Shown here: positions 17,100 through 25,348 of the stretch, piece by piece
How the letters are laid out: each line of letters begins with the position of its first letter
How positions within the stretch are numbered: position 1 is the first letter of the stretch
Assembly (NCBI RefSeq): GCF_900114215.1
Contig: NZ_FOSG01000007.1
Span: forward strand, 62,001 to 126,000
Length of the DNA stretch: 64,000 bases
Direction of reading: 5' to 3'
DNA from: Streptomyces mangrovi
GTDB taxonomy: Bacteria > Actinomycetota > Actinomycetes > Streptomycetales > Streptomycetaceae
The notes under the pieces: generated by a model
Databases searched by the model: none
Seen by the model: the letters and a program-made list of their open reading frames with translations, nothing else
Told to the model about the DNA's origin: nothing
Program-made: the position numbers and the translations under genes

Positions 17100-20047
17100 C
17101 GGCCGCGGCTCCCGGGTGCGTCGGAGGGTACGGACTGCCCGGCTCCACCGGATTCACCGCCGGATTCACCGCCGGGCTCACCGCCGGACGGCCGCGGCGC
17201 CTCCTCGACGGGCGCCTGGGCGGGGCCCATGGCCGCCAGGAGTTTCAGGCACACCCCGACGACCAGCAGGTAGACCCCCGTGTCGAAGACCACGCTGGTG
17301 CTCAGCTCCAGATGGCCGAAGACCGGCAGCGTCACGCTCGGCAGCGCGGTGGCCAGGGGCTCGCCGCCGAAGGCGATCGGGGCCAGGCCCGCCGTCGCGG
17401 CCAGGGCCAGTCCGGCGCCCGCGATGACGCGGGGATCGACCCGTCCGGCGAACGCGACGTCGATCCGGCCGCCCACCAGATAGCGCAGGGTGAACGCCTG
17501 CCCGGCCACCAGCCCGCCGGCGAAGCCGCCGCCGGGCCGCAGATGGCCGGAGTAGAGCAGATAGACCGAGAGCACCAGGATCGACGGGAACAGCAGCCGG
17601 GTGACGACCTCCAGCATGATCAGGCGGTCGTGGGCGGGCATGTTCTCCGCCTCCGGAAGCCATCGGTCCTGCGGCACGCCCCAGCGCGCGGTGTCCGGAT
17701 ACCGGTCCGCGGCGGGGGGCCGGGAGCGGACCGGCGCCCCGGCGGCCTCCCTGGCGCCCGCCGGAAGCAGGATCAGGGCCCCCACGCCGATGGCCGCCAC
17801 CAGCAGCACGGCGATCTCCCCGAGGGTGTCCATGGCGCGGAAGTCCACGATGATCGCGTTGACGACGTTGTGGGCCCCGGCCTCCTTGACGTGCTCGGTG
17901 TAGTAGGCGGACACCGCCGGGTCCCGGCGGGCGGCGGAGGCGGCCACGGCCAGCAGGGCGACGAGCGTGCCGGCGGCGGCGGACAGCGCCAGGCGCAGGC
18001 GGCGCGTACGGGGACGCGCGCGCCGGGGGCCCAGATGGGCCGGGAGACCGCGCAGCACCAGCACGATGATCACCAGCGTCAGCGTCTCGACCAGGAGCTG
18101 GGTCAGCGCCAGGTCCGGTGCGCCCTGCACCAGGAAGAGGCCGGCGACCCCGTAGCCCACCGCCCCGGCCAGCAGGGCGGCCGACAGCCGCCGGCGTACG
18201 CGGGCCAGGGTGACCGCCGCGGTCAGCACCACCACGCCCAGCGGCACCTGGATGGCCGAGGCCCACAGCGGCGGTGCGGTGAAGGGGGTGTCGCGCAGCA
18301 GCAGGGCGGTGCCCGGCACCACCAGCACGGTGGTCAGCAGCACGGTCAGATAGACCGGCAGGGAGCCGACCTGGGTGCGGCGGGTGAATCCCAGCGCGGC
18401 CCGGTCCAGGCCCTGTTCGGTGCGCCGGTAGCCCTTCTGCGCGTCGGGGGCGCGGGGCGCGCGCTCACGCAGCGCGGCCAGGGCGGGGCGCAGGCGGTAC
18501 AGCAGGAGACCGGCGGCCAGGGCGGCGGCGGAGAGTCCGAGAGCGGGGCTCAGCCCGTGCCAGAGCGCGAGGTGGTACGGCTTCTGGGGGGACGGCAGCC
18601 GGTCGGCGTAGGGCTCGGTGAGGGTCTCGGTGCCCGGGTACCACACGCCCAGGGCGACGGTGGCCGTCACCAGGGCGGCGATGGGTACGGCCATGCCGGG
18701 CGCCCGGTCGCCGGGGTCCTCCTGCGGTGTCGGCTCCGCGCCGGGCCGGCTCGCGAAGGCGCCCCACAGATAGCGGACGGCGTAGGCCACGGTGAGCGTG
18801 GAGCCGGCCACCAGGGCGGCCAGCACCCACTCCTCGCCCGCCCCGGGACCCTGCCGGGCCGCGTTCCAGAAGGCGTCGAAGTACGCCTCGTGGCCCAGGT
18901 AGCCGACCAGCGGCGGCAGTCCGGCCATGGAGGCGGCGGCGAGGGCGGCCAGTGCCAGCAGGACCGGCCTGCGGCGGCCCAGGCCGGAGAGCCGGCCGAT
19001 CTCGCGGGTGCCGGTGTGGTGCTCGACCAGGCCGGTGATCAGGAACAGCGACGCCTTGAAGGTGGCGTGTGCCAGCAGCATCACCTCGCCGGCCAGCGCG
19101 GAGTTGCGGGTGCCGTAGCCGAACAGTGCGATGAGCAGGCCGAGTTCGCTGATGGTTCCGTAGGCCAGGACGCGTTTGAGGTCGCTCTCCCACAGGGCCC
19201 GCCAGGCGCCGAGGACCAGCGACAGCAGGCCGACGGTCAGCACCAGGGGGCGCCAGGGCTCGGTGTCGGCGAAGCCGGGCGCCAGCCGGGCCGTCAGATA
19301 GACGCCGGCCTTGACCATGGCGGCGGCGTGCAGATAGGCGCTCACGGTGGTGGGCGCGACCATCGCGGCGGGCAGCCAGCCGTGCAGGGGGAACTGCGCC
19401 GACTTGGTGAAGACGCCCACCAGGACGAGCACCAGCGCGGCGGGGACGTATCCGCCGTCCGGGGGGTCGGCGACCAGTTCCGAGATCCGGTAGGTGCCGG
19501 CCGTCTCCCCCAGCATCACGAAGCCGAGCAGCATCGCCAGGCCTCCGCCGGTGGTGACGACCAGGGCCTGCTGGGCCGCCTGGCGGTGCTCCCGCGTTCT
19601 GCCCCGGCCCGCGATGAGCAGGAACGACACCACGGTGGTCAGTTCCCAGAAGACGTACAGGACCAGCAGGTTGTCGGCGGTGACCAGGCCGAGCATGACG
19701 CCGGCGAAGGCGAGCAGCAGCGCGGACTCGCGGCCGTGCCCCTCGGAGGTGTAGCGGGCGCCGTAGAACAGGACGGCGGCTCCGACTCCGCTGACGATCA
19801 CCGTCATCAGCAGCGAGAGCGCGTCCAGCCGCAGGACGACCTCCAGGCCCAGCGAGGGCGCCCAGCCGAAGTGCTCCACGGGTGTGTCCCCGTCGAGCAC
19901 GCCAGGGGTGAGCGCCGCCGCCCAGACCAGCGTGGCCAGCGGCACCAGGGCGGCCACCCACCACACGGCGCGCCCGGCGCGCGGTGCGAGGGCGGGGAGG
20001 AGGGCGGCCACGGCGGCGTGGGCGGCGATCAGAACCAGCAAGGACAC
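17096..20047 (-). CDS. mnhA: Cation/proton antiporter subunit A fused to subunit B
   Basis: 983 residues. The N-terminal ~500 residues are the Nuo-L-like antiporter channel: VLYVFWELTTVVSFLLI has the essential membrane Glu (~140), and later segments include a Lys-containing SAQFPLHGWLPAAM. The middle holds the MrpA C-terminal domain. From ~810 to 950 an MnhB domain (RLLFPSILVLSVYLLYSGH, GGGFAGGLVAGQAF) is fused in frame, which explains why no separate mnhB exists. It is the first gene of the operon. The GTG at 20047 has only a weak GGGA ribosome binding site. The upstream 150 bases contain a relatively AT-rich TACATAAAGG on the plus strand that could hold the promoter -10. Confidence 0.94.
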   Translation of the reverse strand: MSLLVLIAAHAAVAALLPALAPRAGRAVWWVAALVPLATLVWAAALTPGVLDGDTPVEHFGWAPSLGLEVVLRLDALSLLMTVIVSGVGAAVLFYGARYTSEGHGRESALLLAFAGVMLGLVTADNLLVLYVFWELTTVVSFLLIAGRGRTREHRQAAQQALVVTTGGGLAMLLGFVMLGETAGTYRISELVADPPDGGYVPAALVLVLVGVFTKSAQFPLHGWLPAAMVAPTTVSAYLHAAAMVKAGVYLTARLAPGFADTEPWRPLVLTVGLLSLVLGAWRALWESDLKRVLAYGTISELGLLIALFGYGTRNSALAGEVMLLAHATFKASLFLITGLVEHHTGTREIGRLSGLGRRRPVLLALAALAAASMAGLPPLVGYLGHEAYFDAFWNAARQGPGAGEEWVLAALVAGSTLTVAYAVRYLWGAFASRPGAEPTPQEDPGDRAPGMAVPIAALVTATVALGVWYPGTETLTEPYADRLPSPQKPYHLALWHGLSPALGLSAAALAAGLLLYRLRPALAALRERAPRAPDAQKGYRRTEQGLDRAALGFTRRTQVGSLPVYLTVLLTTVLVVPGTALLLRDTPFTAPPLWASAIQVPLGVVVLTAAVTLARVRRRLSAALLAGAVGYGVAGLFLVQGAPDLALTQLLVETLTLVIIVLVLRGLPAHLGPRRARPRTRRLRLALSAAAGTLVALLAVAASAARRDPAVSAYYTEHVKEAGAHNVVNAIIVDFRAMDTLGEIAVLLVAAIGVGALILLPAGAREAAGAPVRSRPPAADRYPDTARWGVPQDRWLPEAENMPAHDRLIMLEVVTRLLFPSILVLSVYLLYSGHLRPGGGFAGGLVAGQAFTLRYLVGGRIDVAFAGRVDPRVIAGAGLALAATAGLAPIAFGGEPLATALPSVTLPVFGHLELSTSVVFDTGVYLLVVGVCLKLLAAMGPAQAPVEEAPRPSGGEPGGESGGESGGAGQSVPSDAPGSRGR

Positions 20048-20194
20048 TCCCGGATGAACCGCGCATGGGCGAACAGAGCGTACATAAAGGGACGTGTGTC
20101 GTGTGGCTGTACACCCGTCCGTGGCACGGTCGCGCCGGGGGCCGGGGCCCGGGCCGGGGGTGGGGGTGGGGGCGCTGGCCCGGGTGACGCGGCG

Positions 20195-20395
20195 TCAGCC
20201 TTCGGCCTGAGCACACACCTCGCACAGCGCCCGGCGGGCCTCCGGCGTCTGGGTGACCTGGCCCATTCCCCGCGGCTCGCTGACGAGTTCGGCCTCGATC
20301 CGCAGGTGTTCGGGGCACAGGCCGACATGGCAGCGTGAACACACCGCGACGGCGGTGGTGGTGCGGTCCCGCGTCAGGCACTCGTAGCAGTTCAT
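20195..20395 (-). CDS. DUF2180 small zinc-ribbon-like protein
   Basis: 66 residues. MNCYECLTRDRTTTAVAVCSRC followed by a second CEVC near the C-terminus gives four CxxC-type pairs, a likely zinc site. The GLCPEHLR segment is typical of DUF2180. Function unknown; proteins of this family are abundant in Streptomyces. Its ATG overlaps the stop of the upstream membrane-protein gene by 4 bases, so it is translationally coupled. Confidence 0.78.
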   Translation of the reverse strand: MNCYECLTRDRTTTAVAVCSRCHVGLCPEHLRIEAELVSEPRGMGQVTQTPEARRALCEVCAQAEG

Positions 20396-20775
20396 GGCCT
20401 CGGTCCGTTCTCGTCCAGTGCGTGGCCGCGCAGCCCCAGCGACTCCTCCAGTTCGCGGATGCGCGCGTCCAGCCGTTCGGCCCTGTCGGCGCGCTCGCAG
20501 GGGGCGGGCGGGGGCCTTCCCGTGATCACCAGTGCGGCGCAGCGGTAGAAGAGATACGCCGGTACGACGACCGGCCAGGCCATTCCGTACAGGAACGCCG
20601 TCGACGCGGTGGCCGACTGGCCCTGCCGCCGGAACCGCTCGACCGGGTCCTCGTCCGCATGCCAGTCCCGTTCCAGCTCGATGACCCGGACCCGCTCGAT
20701 GCCGTACACCACACGGGCCGTCAGAAGGGCCACCGACACATAGACCGTCAACAGCAACAGCAGGCCGACCAGCAC
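20392..20775 (-). CDS. Small two-helix membrane protein with C-terminal coiled coil
   Basis: 127 residues from GTG 20775, which has AAGGAGGG ~10 bases upstream. A transmembrane helix lies at ~1-22 (VLVGLLLLLTVYVSVALL). A second lies at ~65-88 (FLYGMAWPVVVPAYLFYR). A C-terminal amphipathic Arg/Glu helix (RAERLDARIRELEESLGL) could form a coiled coil. No family recognised. The GTTT-N15-GGGTAC element on the minus strand directly upstream, paired with one for the divergent hemerythrin gene, points to a shared stress response. Confidence 0.65.
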   Translation of the reverse strand: MLVGLLLLLTVYVSVALLTARVVYGIERVRVIELERDWHADEDPVERFRRQGQSATASTAFLYGMAWPVVVPAYLFYRCAALVITGRPPPAPCERADRAERLDARIRELEESLGLRGHALDENGPRP

Positions 20776-20807
20776 GCCGCACCATCCCTCCTTCCGCACT
20801 TCGCGCA

Positions 20808-20832
20808 GTACCCGGGGCGAGGGGACGGAAAC
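20808..20832 (-). promoter_or_regulatory. Sigma-B-type promoter for the membrane protein/DUF2180 unit
   Basis: On the minus strand GTTT (20832-20829), 15 bases, GGGTAC (20813-20808), 33 bases before the GTG at 20775. Exact consensus match. Confidence 0.6.
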
Positions 20833-20881
20833 ACCGGGTGTGCGCCGGTTCGCGCCCCCGGCGGGCGGGACGGGACGGGCC

Positions 20882-20906
20882 GTTTCCCTCCCGGGAGGAC
20901 GGGTAC
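20882..20906 (+). promoter_or_regulatory. Sigma-B-type promoter for the hemerythrin gene
   Basis: GTTT (20882-20885), 15 bases, GGGTAC (20901-20906), with a ~40-base leader holding GAGGAGGAG before the ATG at 20947. Exact consensus match. Confidence 0.6.
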
Positions 20907-20946
20907 TTCGCGCCGGGCCACAGCGCATGCCGTGAGGAGGAGCGAG

Positions 20947-21546
20947 ATGGCTGGACGGGACACATCGCCCGGCGCCGTCGCGGAGGAGGACGTGGTGGCC
21001 CTGCTGACGCGGCGGCACGACGAGATCCGGGAGCTGTTCGCCGCCGTGGAGAACGCCGCCGCCGGCGACAGCAGCGGTGACGAGTGCCGGGCGGCGTTCC
21101 GGCGGCTGGTGCGGCTGCTGACCGCGCACGAGACCGCCGAGGAGGAGATCGTCCATCCGTACGCGCGCGGCGCCGTCGAGGACGGTGAGGAGATCGTCGC
21201 GGCGCGCCTGGAGGAGGAGCGGCGGACCGGGCGGGCGCTGCTGCGGCTGGGGTCGATGGACTGCGCGGGGGACGGCCGGGCGGCCTTCCTGCGGGAGTTC
21301 GCGGCGCTGCGCGAGGAGACGGAGGCGCACACACGCGCCGAGGAGCGCTACGAGTTCCCCCCTCTGGAGGCCGGAAGCGACCCCGAGTGGCGCAGGGCGA
21401 TGGCCCGGGCCGTGCGGGCCGCGGAGTCGGTGGCTCCCGCCCGTCCGTACCCCGCGGCCGTACCGGGCGGTGCGGACTCCGCGGCGGGCCCGTTCGCCGC
21501 CGTGGTCGACCGGGCCCGGGGCGCGCTGCGCCGGGAGGAGCGGTGA
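20947..21546 (+). CDS. Hemerythrin-domain protein
   Basis: 199 residues. A four-helix HHE domain spans ~10-145. Its diiron ligands are visible as RRHDEIRELF (~22-31), TAHETAEEEIVHPY (~60-73), and HTRAEERYEFPPL (~125-137), each with His/Glu pairs. The C-terminal ~50 residues are Ala/Pro-rich. Bacterial hemerythrins bind O2 or sense redox and iron. The GTGA overlap at the end couples it to the following epimerase-like gene. Strong ribosome binding site and a perfect GTTT-N15-GGGTAC promoter upstream. Confidence 0.88.
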   Translation: MAGRDTSPGAVAEEDVVALLTRRHDEIRELFAAVENAAAGDSSGDECRAAFRRLVRLLTAHETAEEEIVHPYARGAVEDGEEIVAARLEEERRTGRALLRLGSMDCAGDGRAAFLREFAALREETEAHTRAEERYEFPPLEAGSDPEWRRAMARAVRAAESVAPARPYPAAVPGGADSAAGPFAAVVDRARGALRREER

Positions 21547-22676
21547 CCGGGGCGCCGGCCGGGAGCGGCGGGAGCGCCGGGGACGGTCTGCGCGTGGTCG
21601 TCCTGGGCGCGACCGGCAATGTGGGCACCTCGGTGGTGCGGGCCCTGGGCGACGCCCCCGAGGTCGGCTCGGTGCTCGGTGTCGCCCGCCGCACACCGCT
21701 GTGGACGCCGCCGAAGACCGAGTGGGCGAGCGCGGACATCGGGGCCGGCGGCGACGGCGAGGACCCGGCCGGGCGGGCCGCCGAGGAGCGCCTGACGGAC
21801 CTGTTCCGGGGCGCCGACGCCGTGGTCCACCTGGCCTGGCTGATCCAGCCCACCCACGATCCGCTGGTCACCTGGCGCACCAATGTGCTGGGCACCGCCC
21901 GGGTGCTGCGCGCGATGGCGGCGGCCGAGGTGCCCGCGCTGGTGTACGCCTCCTCGGTGGGCGCCTACTCCCCCGGCCCCGTCCACCGCGCCGTGGACGA
22001 GACCTGGCCGACCCACGGCGGGCGGCCGGACGCCGCGTACTGCCGGGAGAAGGCGTACGTGGAGCGGCTGCTGGACGGCTTCGAGCGCGACCACCCCGGG
22101 GTGCGCGTGGTGCGGATGCGGCCGGGCTTCCTCTTCAAGCGGGAGGCCGCGAGCGAGCAGCGCAGGCTGTTCGCCGGCCCGTTCCTGCCGCAGCGGCTGG
22201 CCGGACTCGGCGTGGTGCCGGCCGTGCCCGCCCTTCCGGGGATGCGCTTCCAGGTGCTGCACACCGACGACGCCGCCGAGGCGTACCGGCTCGCGGTCCT
22301 GAAGCCGGTGCACGGCGCCTTCAACCTGGCCGCCGGACCGGTGGTGGACGCCTCCGTGCTGGCCGGCGTGCTGGGCGCCCGCGTGGTGCGGGTGCCCCTG
22401 GGGCCGGTGCGGGCCGCGGTGGGCGCGGCGTGGCGGCTGCGGCTGGTGCCCGCGCCCGCGGAGCTGCTGGACGCGTTCCTGCGGCTGCCGGTGATGGACT
22501 GCGAGCGGGCCGCCGGGGAGCTGGACTGGCGGCCGCGGCGGTCGGCGCAGGAGACGCTGCGGGAGCTGCTGCGCGGGATGCGCGAGGTGGCGGGTGCGCC
22601 CACCGCCCCGCTGGCGCCCGTCGTGGCGGGCGGGCGGTGGCACGAGATCGCCACCGGGGTGGGCGGCCGGGCCTGA
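21543..22676 (+). CDS. NAD(P)-dependent sugar epimerase/dehydratase-like SDR
   Basis: 377 residues of the extended short-chain dehydrogenase family. The GATGNVGTS nucleotide motif is at ~21-29, ASSVGAYSP (catalytic Ser region) at ~138-146, and YCREK (Y-x3-K) at ~166-170. The substrate domain has LHTDDAAEAY, as in UDP-sugar-modifying enzymes. Similar streptomycete proteins are annotated as nucleoside-diphosphate-sugar epimerases of unknown substrate. Coupled to the hemerythrin gene by GTGA and likely under the same stress promoter. Confidence 0.8.
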   Translation: MTGAPAGSGGSAGDGLRVVVLGATGNVGTSVVRALGDAPEVGSVLGVARRTPLWTPPKTEWASADIGAGGDGEDPAGRAAEERLTDLFRGADAVVHLAWLIQPTHDPLVTWRTNVLGTARVLRAMAAAEVPALVYASSVGAYSPGPVHRAVDETWPTHGGRPDAAYCREKAYVERLLDGFERDHPGVRVVRMRPGFLFKREAASEQRRLFAGPFLPQRLAGLGVVPAVPALPGMRFQVLHTDDAAEAYRLAVLKPVHGAFNLAAGPVVDASVLAGVLGARVVRVPLGPVRAAVGAAWRLRLVPAPAELLDAFLRLPVMDCERAAGELDWRPRRSAQETLRELLRGMREVAGAPTAPLAPVVAGGRWHEIATGVGGRA

Positions 22677-22685
22677 CCCGGCCCG

Positions 22686-22782
22686 CCGGCACCGGTTCCG
22701 GTCTCCGGCCGCCGCGGGCTACCGCCGTACGCGCCCGGTGCCGGGCGTCGCGGACCCGGCACCGGTTCCGGTCTCCGGCCGC
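22686..22782. repeat. 27-bp direct repeat at a convergent gene end
   Basis: The same 27 bases (starting CCGGCACCGGTTCCGGTCTC) occur at 22686-22712 and 22756-22782, exactly 70 bases apart. One copy is in the intergenic gap and the other in the 3' end of the polysaccharide pyruvyl transferase gene. Probably a local duplication. Confidence 0.6.
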
Positions 22783-23777
22783 AGGAGCCGCGCCAGCGCG
22801 CCGCCCTGGTCCCGGTCGGGGGCGCGGCGGAAGGCGTGCCGCCGGAGCCGGGCGGCGGCCCGGCCCTCGGTCAGGCACCACCGCCACCAGCGGTCCAGCT
22901 CCTCCCGGGCGCACCGCTCGGCCGGGACCAGGGCCGGCCAGCGGTGCACCCGCGCCTGGGCGGTCACCTTCGCGCCGCCGGCCACCGGATCGACGGCCAG
23001 GGCCGGGACCCCGGCGCGCAGGGCGAGCACCAGGCCGTGCAGCCGGTCGGTGACCACGACGTCGAGCCGGGCCAGTACGGACTGGAGCTGGGCGGGGGTG
23101 CCGCACAGCCGCCAGTCGCCGTCCGCCAGACGGGTGTCGAGCTCCACCCGGGCGCAGTCGCTCCGCGCCAGCCACCCGGTCACCCGCTCGGCGACCTCCT
23201 CGTGGCGGCGGCGCCCGCCGTACTCCCCCTGCCCGCGGGTGAGGATCACACCGGCCACCGGGGCGGCGGGCGCCTCGGGCGCGGCGGCGGCCAGGTCGGC
23301 GGTGGGCCGCGCCTCCTCGGCGTCGCGCGGCAGCACATGGTGGAAGCCGCGTACGGCGGGGTCACCGGGGTCGATGACCGACACGCCCACGGCGACGCGC
23401 ACGCAGTCGGGGTAGCGCTCGTGGAGCTGTGCGACCTGGGGCCCGTGCAGCGGGCCGCAGACGAAGACCACATGGGTGTACCGCGCCGGGTCCGCGTCCC
23501 CCAGATGCGGACCGTCCGGCCGGAAACCCGGGCTCCAGGCGGTGTCGTGGGGTATGCCGGAGCGGTCCAGCACCTCCCGGACGCGCTCCAGCGCCAGCAC
23601 GTCGCCGGCCGTGACCTCCCCGTGCAGGAAGGTGAACCAGCCGGTGAGCAGCGCTCTGGACGCTCCCACCGCCCCGACCGCTGCGCCTGCCCCGGCTGTC
23701 TCGGCTGTTCCGGTCGCTCCGGCCGCCCCGGACGTTCCGGGTGTTTTCGGTGTCGCCATCCGGGGACCCGGGGTCAC
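22719..23777 (-). CDS. Polysaccharide pyruvyl transferase family protein
   Basis: 352 residues. An Ala/Gly/Thr-rich N-terminal ~40 residues is followed by LLTGWFTFLHGEVTAGDVLALERV, and the C-terminal half has VVVTDRLHGLVLALRAGVPALAVDP (~255-280). This is the hallmark of CsaB/PssM-type pyruvyl transferases, which add ketal-pyruvate from PEP to wall or exopolysaccharide sugars. It ends at 22719 with an Arg-rich tail. GTG start, overlapping the upstream DUF6480 stop (GTGA). Confidence 0.8.
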   Translation of the reverse strand: MTPGPRMATPKTPGTSGAAGATGTAETAGAGAAVGAVGASRALLTGWFTFLHGEVTAGDVLALERVREVLDRSGIPHDTAWSPGFRPDGPHLGDADPARYTHVVFVCGPLHGPQVAQLHERYPDCVRVAVGVSVIDPGDPAVRGFHHVLPRDAEEARPTADLAAAAPEAPAAPVAGVILTRGQGEYGGRRRHEEVAERVTGWLARSDCARVELDTRLADGDWRLCGTPAQLQSVLARLDVVVTDRLHGLVLALRAGVPALAVDPVAGGAKVTAQARVHRWPALVPAERCAREELDRWWRWCLTEGRAAARLRRHAFRRAPDRDQGGALARLLRPETGTGAGSATPGTGRVRR

Positions 23778-24001
23778 AGCGCCACCGCGTAGGCGATGAA
23801 GAACCCCGCGACGACCACGGCCAGGACCAGCAGCAGGATCAGTGGCACCGGGCCCCAGCCGCTGGGCGTGTTGGCGTTCTGGTCCGGGGCGCCCGCGGGC
23901 GTGCTGCTCTCGCCGGGCGGCGTCTCGCCCGGCGGCACCCCGCCGCCGCTCTCGAGGCCGGGCGACCGCCTGGGGTCAGGGTCCGGATGCGTTTCGCTCA
24001 T
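23774..24001 (-). CDS. DUF6480-like small membrane protein
   Basis: 75 residues: a hydrophilic Pro/Gly/Ser-rich N-terminus beginning MSETHPDPDPRRSPGLE, then one C-terminal transmembrane helix (~52-75). Both features are typical of DUF6480. Start at ATG 24001 with CGGAGA upstream. Coupled to the pyruvyl transferase by a 4-bp overlap. Function unknown. Confidence 0.7.
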   Translation of the reverse strand: MSETHPDPDPRRSPGLESGGGVPPGETPPGESSTPAGAPDQNANTPSGWGPVPLILLLVLAVVVAGFFIAYAVAL

Positions 24002-24081
24002 GGTCTCCGAGTACGCAGCGGGACGCCTCCTTACACCGGCTCCGGCGGACAAAAGCGGGGAACGAGAGGAAGAGGTTGCCG

Positions 24082-25050
24082 ATGATGGGTGAACGTGACC
24101 GGCGGCGGGCCGTGGTGACCGGCGGCGCCGGGTTCGTGGGTTCGCACCTGTGCGAACGCCTGCTGGACGACGGTCTGGCGGTGACGGCCGTGGACAATCT
24201 GCTCTCGGGGTCCGAGAGCAATCTCGCGCATCTGCTCGGCCGGGACGGCTTCGCCTTCGTACGGCGCGACGCCTGCGCGCCGGGCGCCCTGGCGGATCTG
24301 CCCGGCGGCTCCTTCGACCTGGTCTTCCACCTGGCCTGCCCCGCCTCGCCCGCGGACTACCTGCGGCTGCCGCTGGAGACCCTGGAGACGGGCAGCAGCG
24401 GCACCCGCAACGCCCTGGAGCTGGCCGCGCGCGACGGCGCGCGGATGGTGCTGGCCTCCACCTCCGAGGTCTACGGCGACCCGCGCCAGCACCCGCAGCG
24501 CGAGGACTACTGGGGGCACGTCAACCCCGTCGGCCCGCGCAGCGTCTACGACGAGGCCAAGCGGTACGCCGAGGCGCTGGTCACCGCCCACCGCGGGGCG
24601 CGCGGCACGGACACCGCGATCGTGCGGATCTTCAACTCCTACGGCCCCCGGATGCGCGCCGGGGACGGCCGCGCCGTGCCGACCTTCGTCCGGCAGGCCC
24701 TGGCGGGCGAACCGCTGACGGTGGCCGGGGACGGCGGCCAGACCCGTTCGCTGTGCTACGTCGACGACACCGTGGCGGGCATCGTCGCGCTCGCCGGGAG
24801 CGATCTGCCGGGGCCGGTCAACATCGGCGGCGAGGAGGAGACCACCGTCCTGGACATCGCCCGCCGGATCGTCAAGCTCACCGGCTCGGCCTCGCCGGTC
24901 ACCTTCGTCGAGCGGCCCGGCGACGATCCCGCCCGGCGCTGCCCGGACACCTCCCTGGCCAGGGGGAAACTGGGCTGGGAACCGCGCGTGGGCTGGCAGG
25001 AGGGGCTGGAGCGGACCATCGACTGGTTCGCCCGCCGGGCCGCCGCCTGA
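24082..25050 (+). CDS. UDP-glucuronate decarboxylase-like NAD-dependent SDR
   Basis: 322 residues of the extended SDR fold. TGGAGFVGSHL (~14-24), DNLLSGSESNL, and HLACPASPADYLRLPLETL (~87-105) match UDP-xylose synthase-type decarboxylases. STSEVYGDP carries the catalytic Ser region and YDEAK (~155-159) the Tyr/Lys pair. RIFNSYGPRM and RSLCYVDDTV are also family-specific. The product is likely UDP-xylose or a related NDP-sugar for the glycan cluster that starts 300 bases downstream. Ribosome binding site GAGGAAGAGG before ATG 24082; a second ATG follows at once. Confidence 0.85.
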   Translation: MMGERDRRRAVVTGGAGFVGSHLCERLLDDGLAVTAVDNLLSGSESNLAHLLGRDGFAFVRRDACAPGALADLPGGSFDLVFHLACPASPADYLRLPLETLETGSSGTRNALELAARDGARMVLASTSEVYGDPRQHPQREDYWGHVNPVGPRSVYDEAKRYAEALVTAHRGARGTDTAIVRIFNSYGPRMRAGDGRAVPTFVRQALAGEPLTVAGDGGQTRSLCYVDDTVAGIVALAGSDLPGPVNIGGEEETTVLDIARRIVKLTGSASPVTFVERPGDDPARRCPDTSLARGKLGWEPRVGWQEGLERTIDWFARRAAA

Positions 25051-25348
25051 GCCGCCGCCCGGACCGGGGTCCGAACCGGGGCCCGAATCGGGGTCCGAGC
25101 CGGGGTCCGAGCCGGGTCCGAACCCGGGCCGGACGCTGTCCCGCCCACCCGGGCCGGAACGCGCCCGGCCCCTCTCCGCGCTCTTCCCGGGCGCGCTCTT
25201 TGTCACCCATTGGAGTCAGTTCCCCCGTACAGAGTTGACCTACGGCGTTTGGCATCACCGCCGGAGGTAACCACGGACGCCACGGCATTCCCAGGGGCAC
25301 CTGGACGCACCTGGGCGCACCGGGACCGACACCACGGAGGCATCCCTC
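25051..25348. other. Intergenic region before the heptose-glycan operon
   Basis: 298 bases: a 12-bp tandem repeat (25063-25133), then ordinary GC-rich sequence. Near the end comes a less GC-rich block (25201-25260) containing TTGACC at 25235, the likely area of the operon promoter. No well-spaced -10 was convincing. The carbamoyltransferase ribosome binding site is ACGGAGGC. Confidence 0.4.
25063..25133. repeat. Six-copy 12-bp tandem repeat
   Basis: Units ACCGGGGTCCGA, ACCGGGGCCCGA, ATCGGGGTCCGA, GCCGGGGTCCGA, an 11-base GCCGGGTCCGA, and ACCCGGGCCGGA. They start 12 bases after the SDR stop. Confidence 0.8.

Noticed and set aside
18630..18640. GGGTAC inside mnhA as a sigma-B promoter
   Set aside because: It lies within coding sequence on the opposite strand to the gene with no gene downstream in that direction, so it is a chance match.
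17078..20338. A 1086-residue plus-strand open reading frame across the mnhA gene
   Set aside because: It is antisense to a well-supported antiporter gene. The protein is composed of Gly/Gln/Arg/Ala without any domain, as expected for a high-GC shadow frame.
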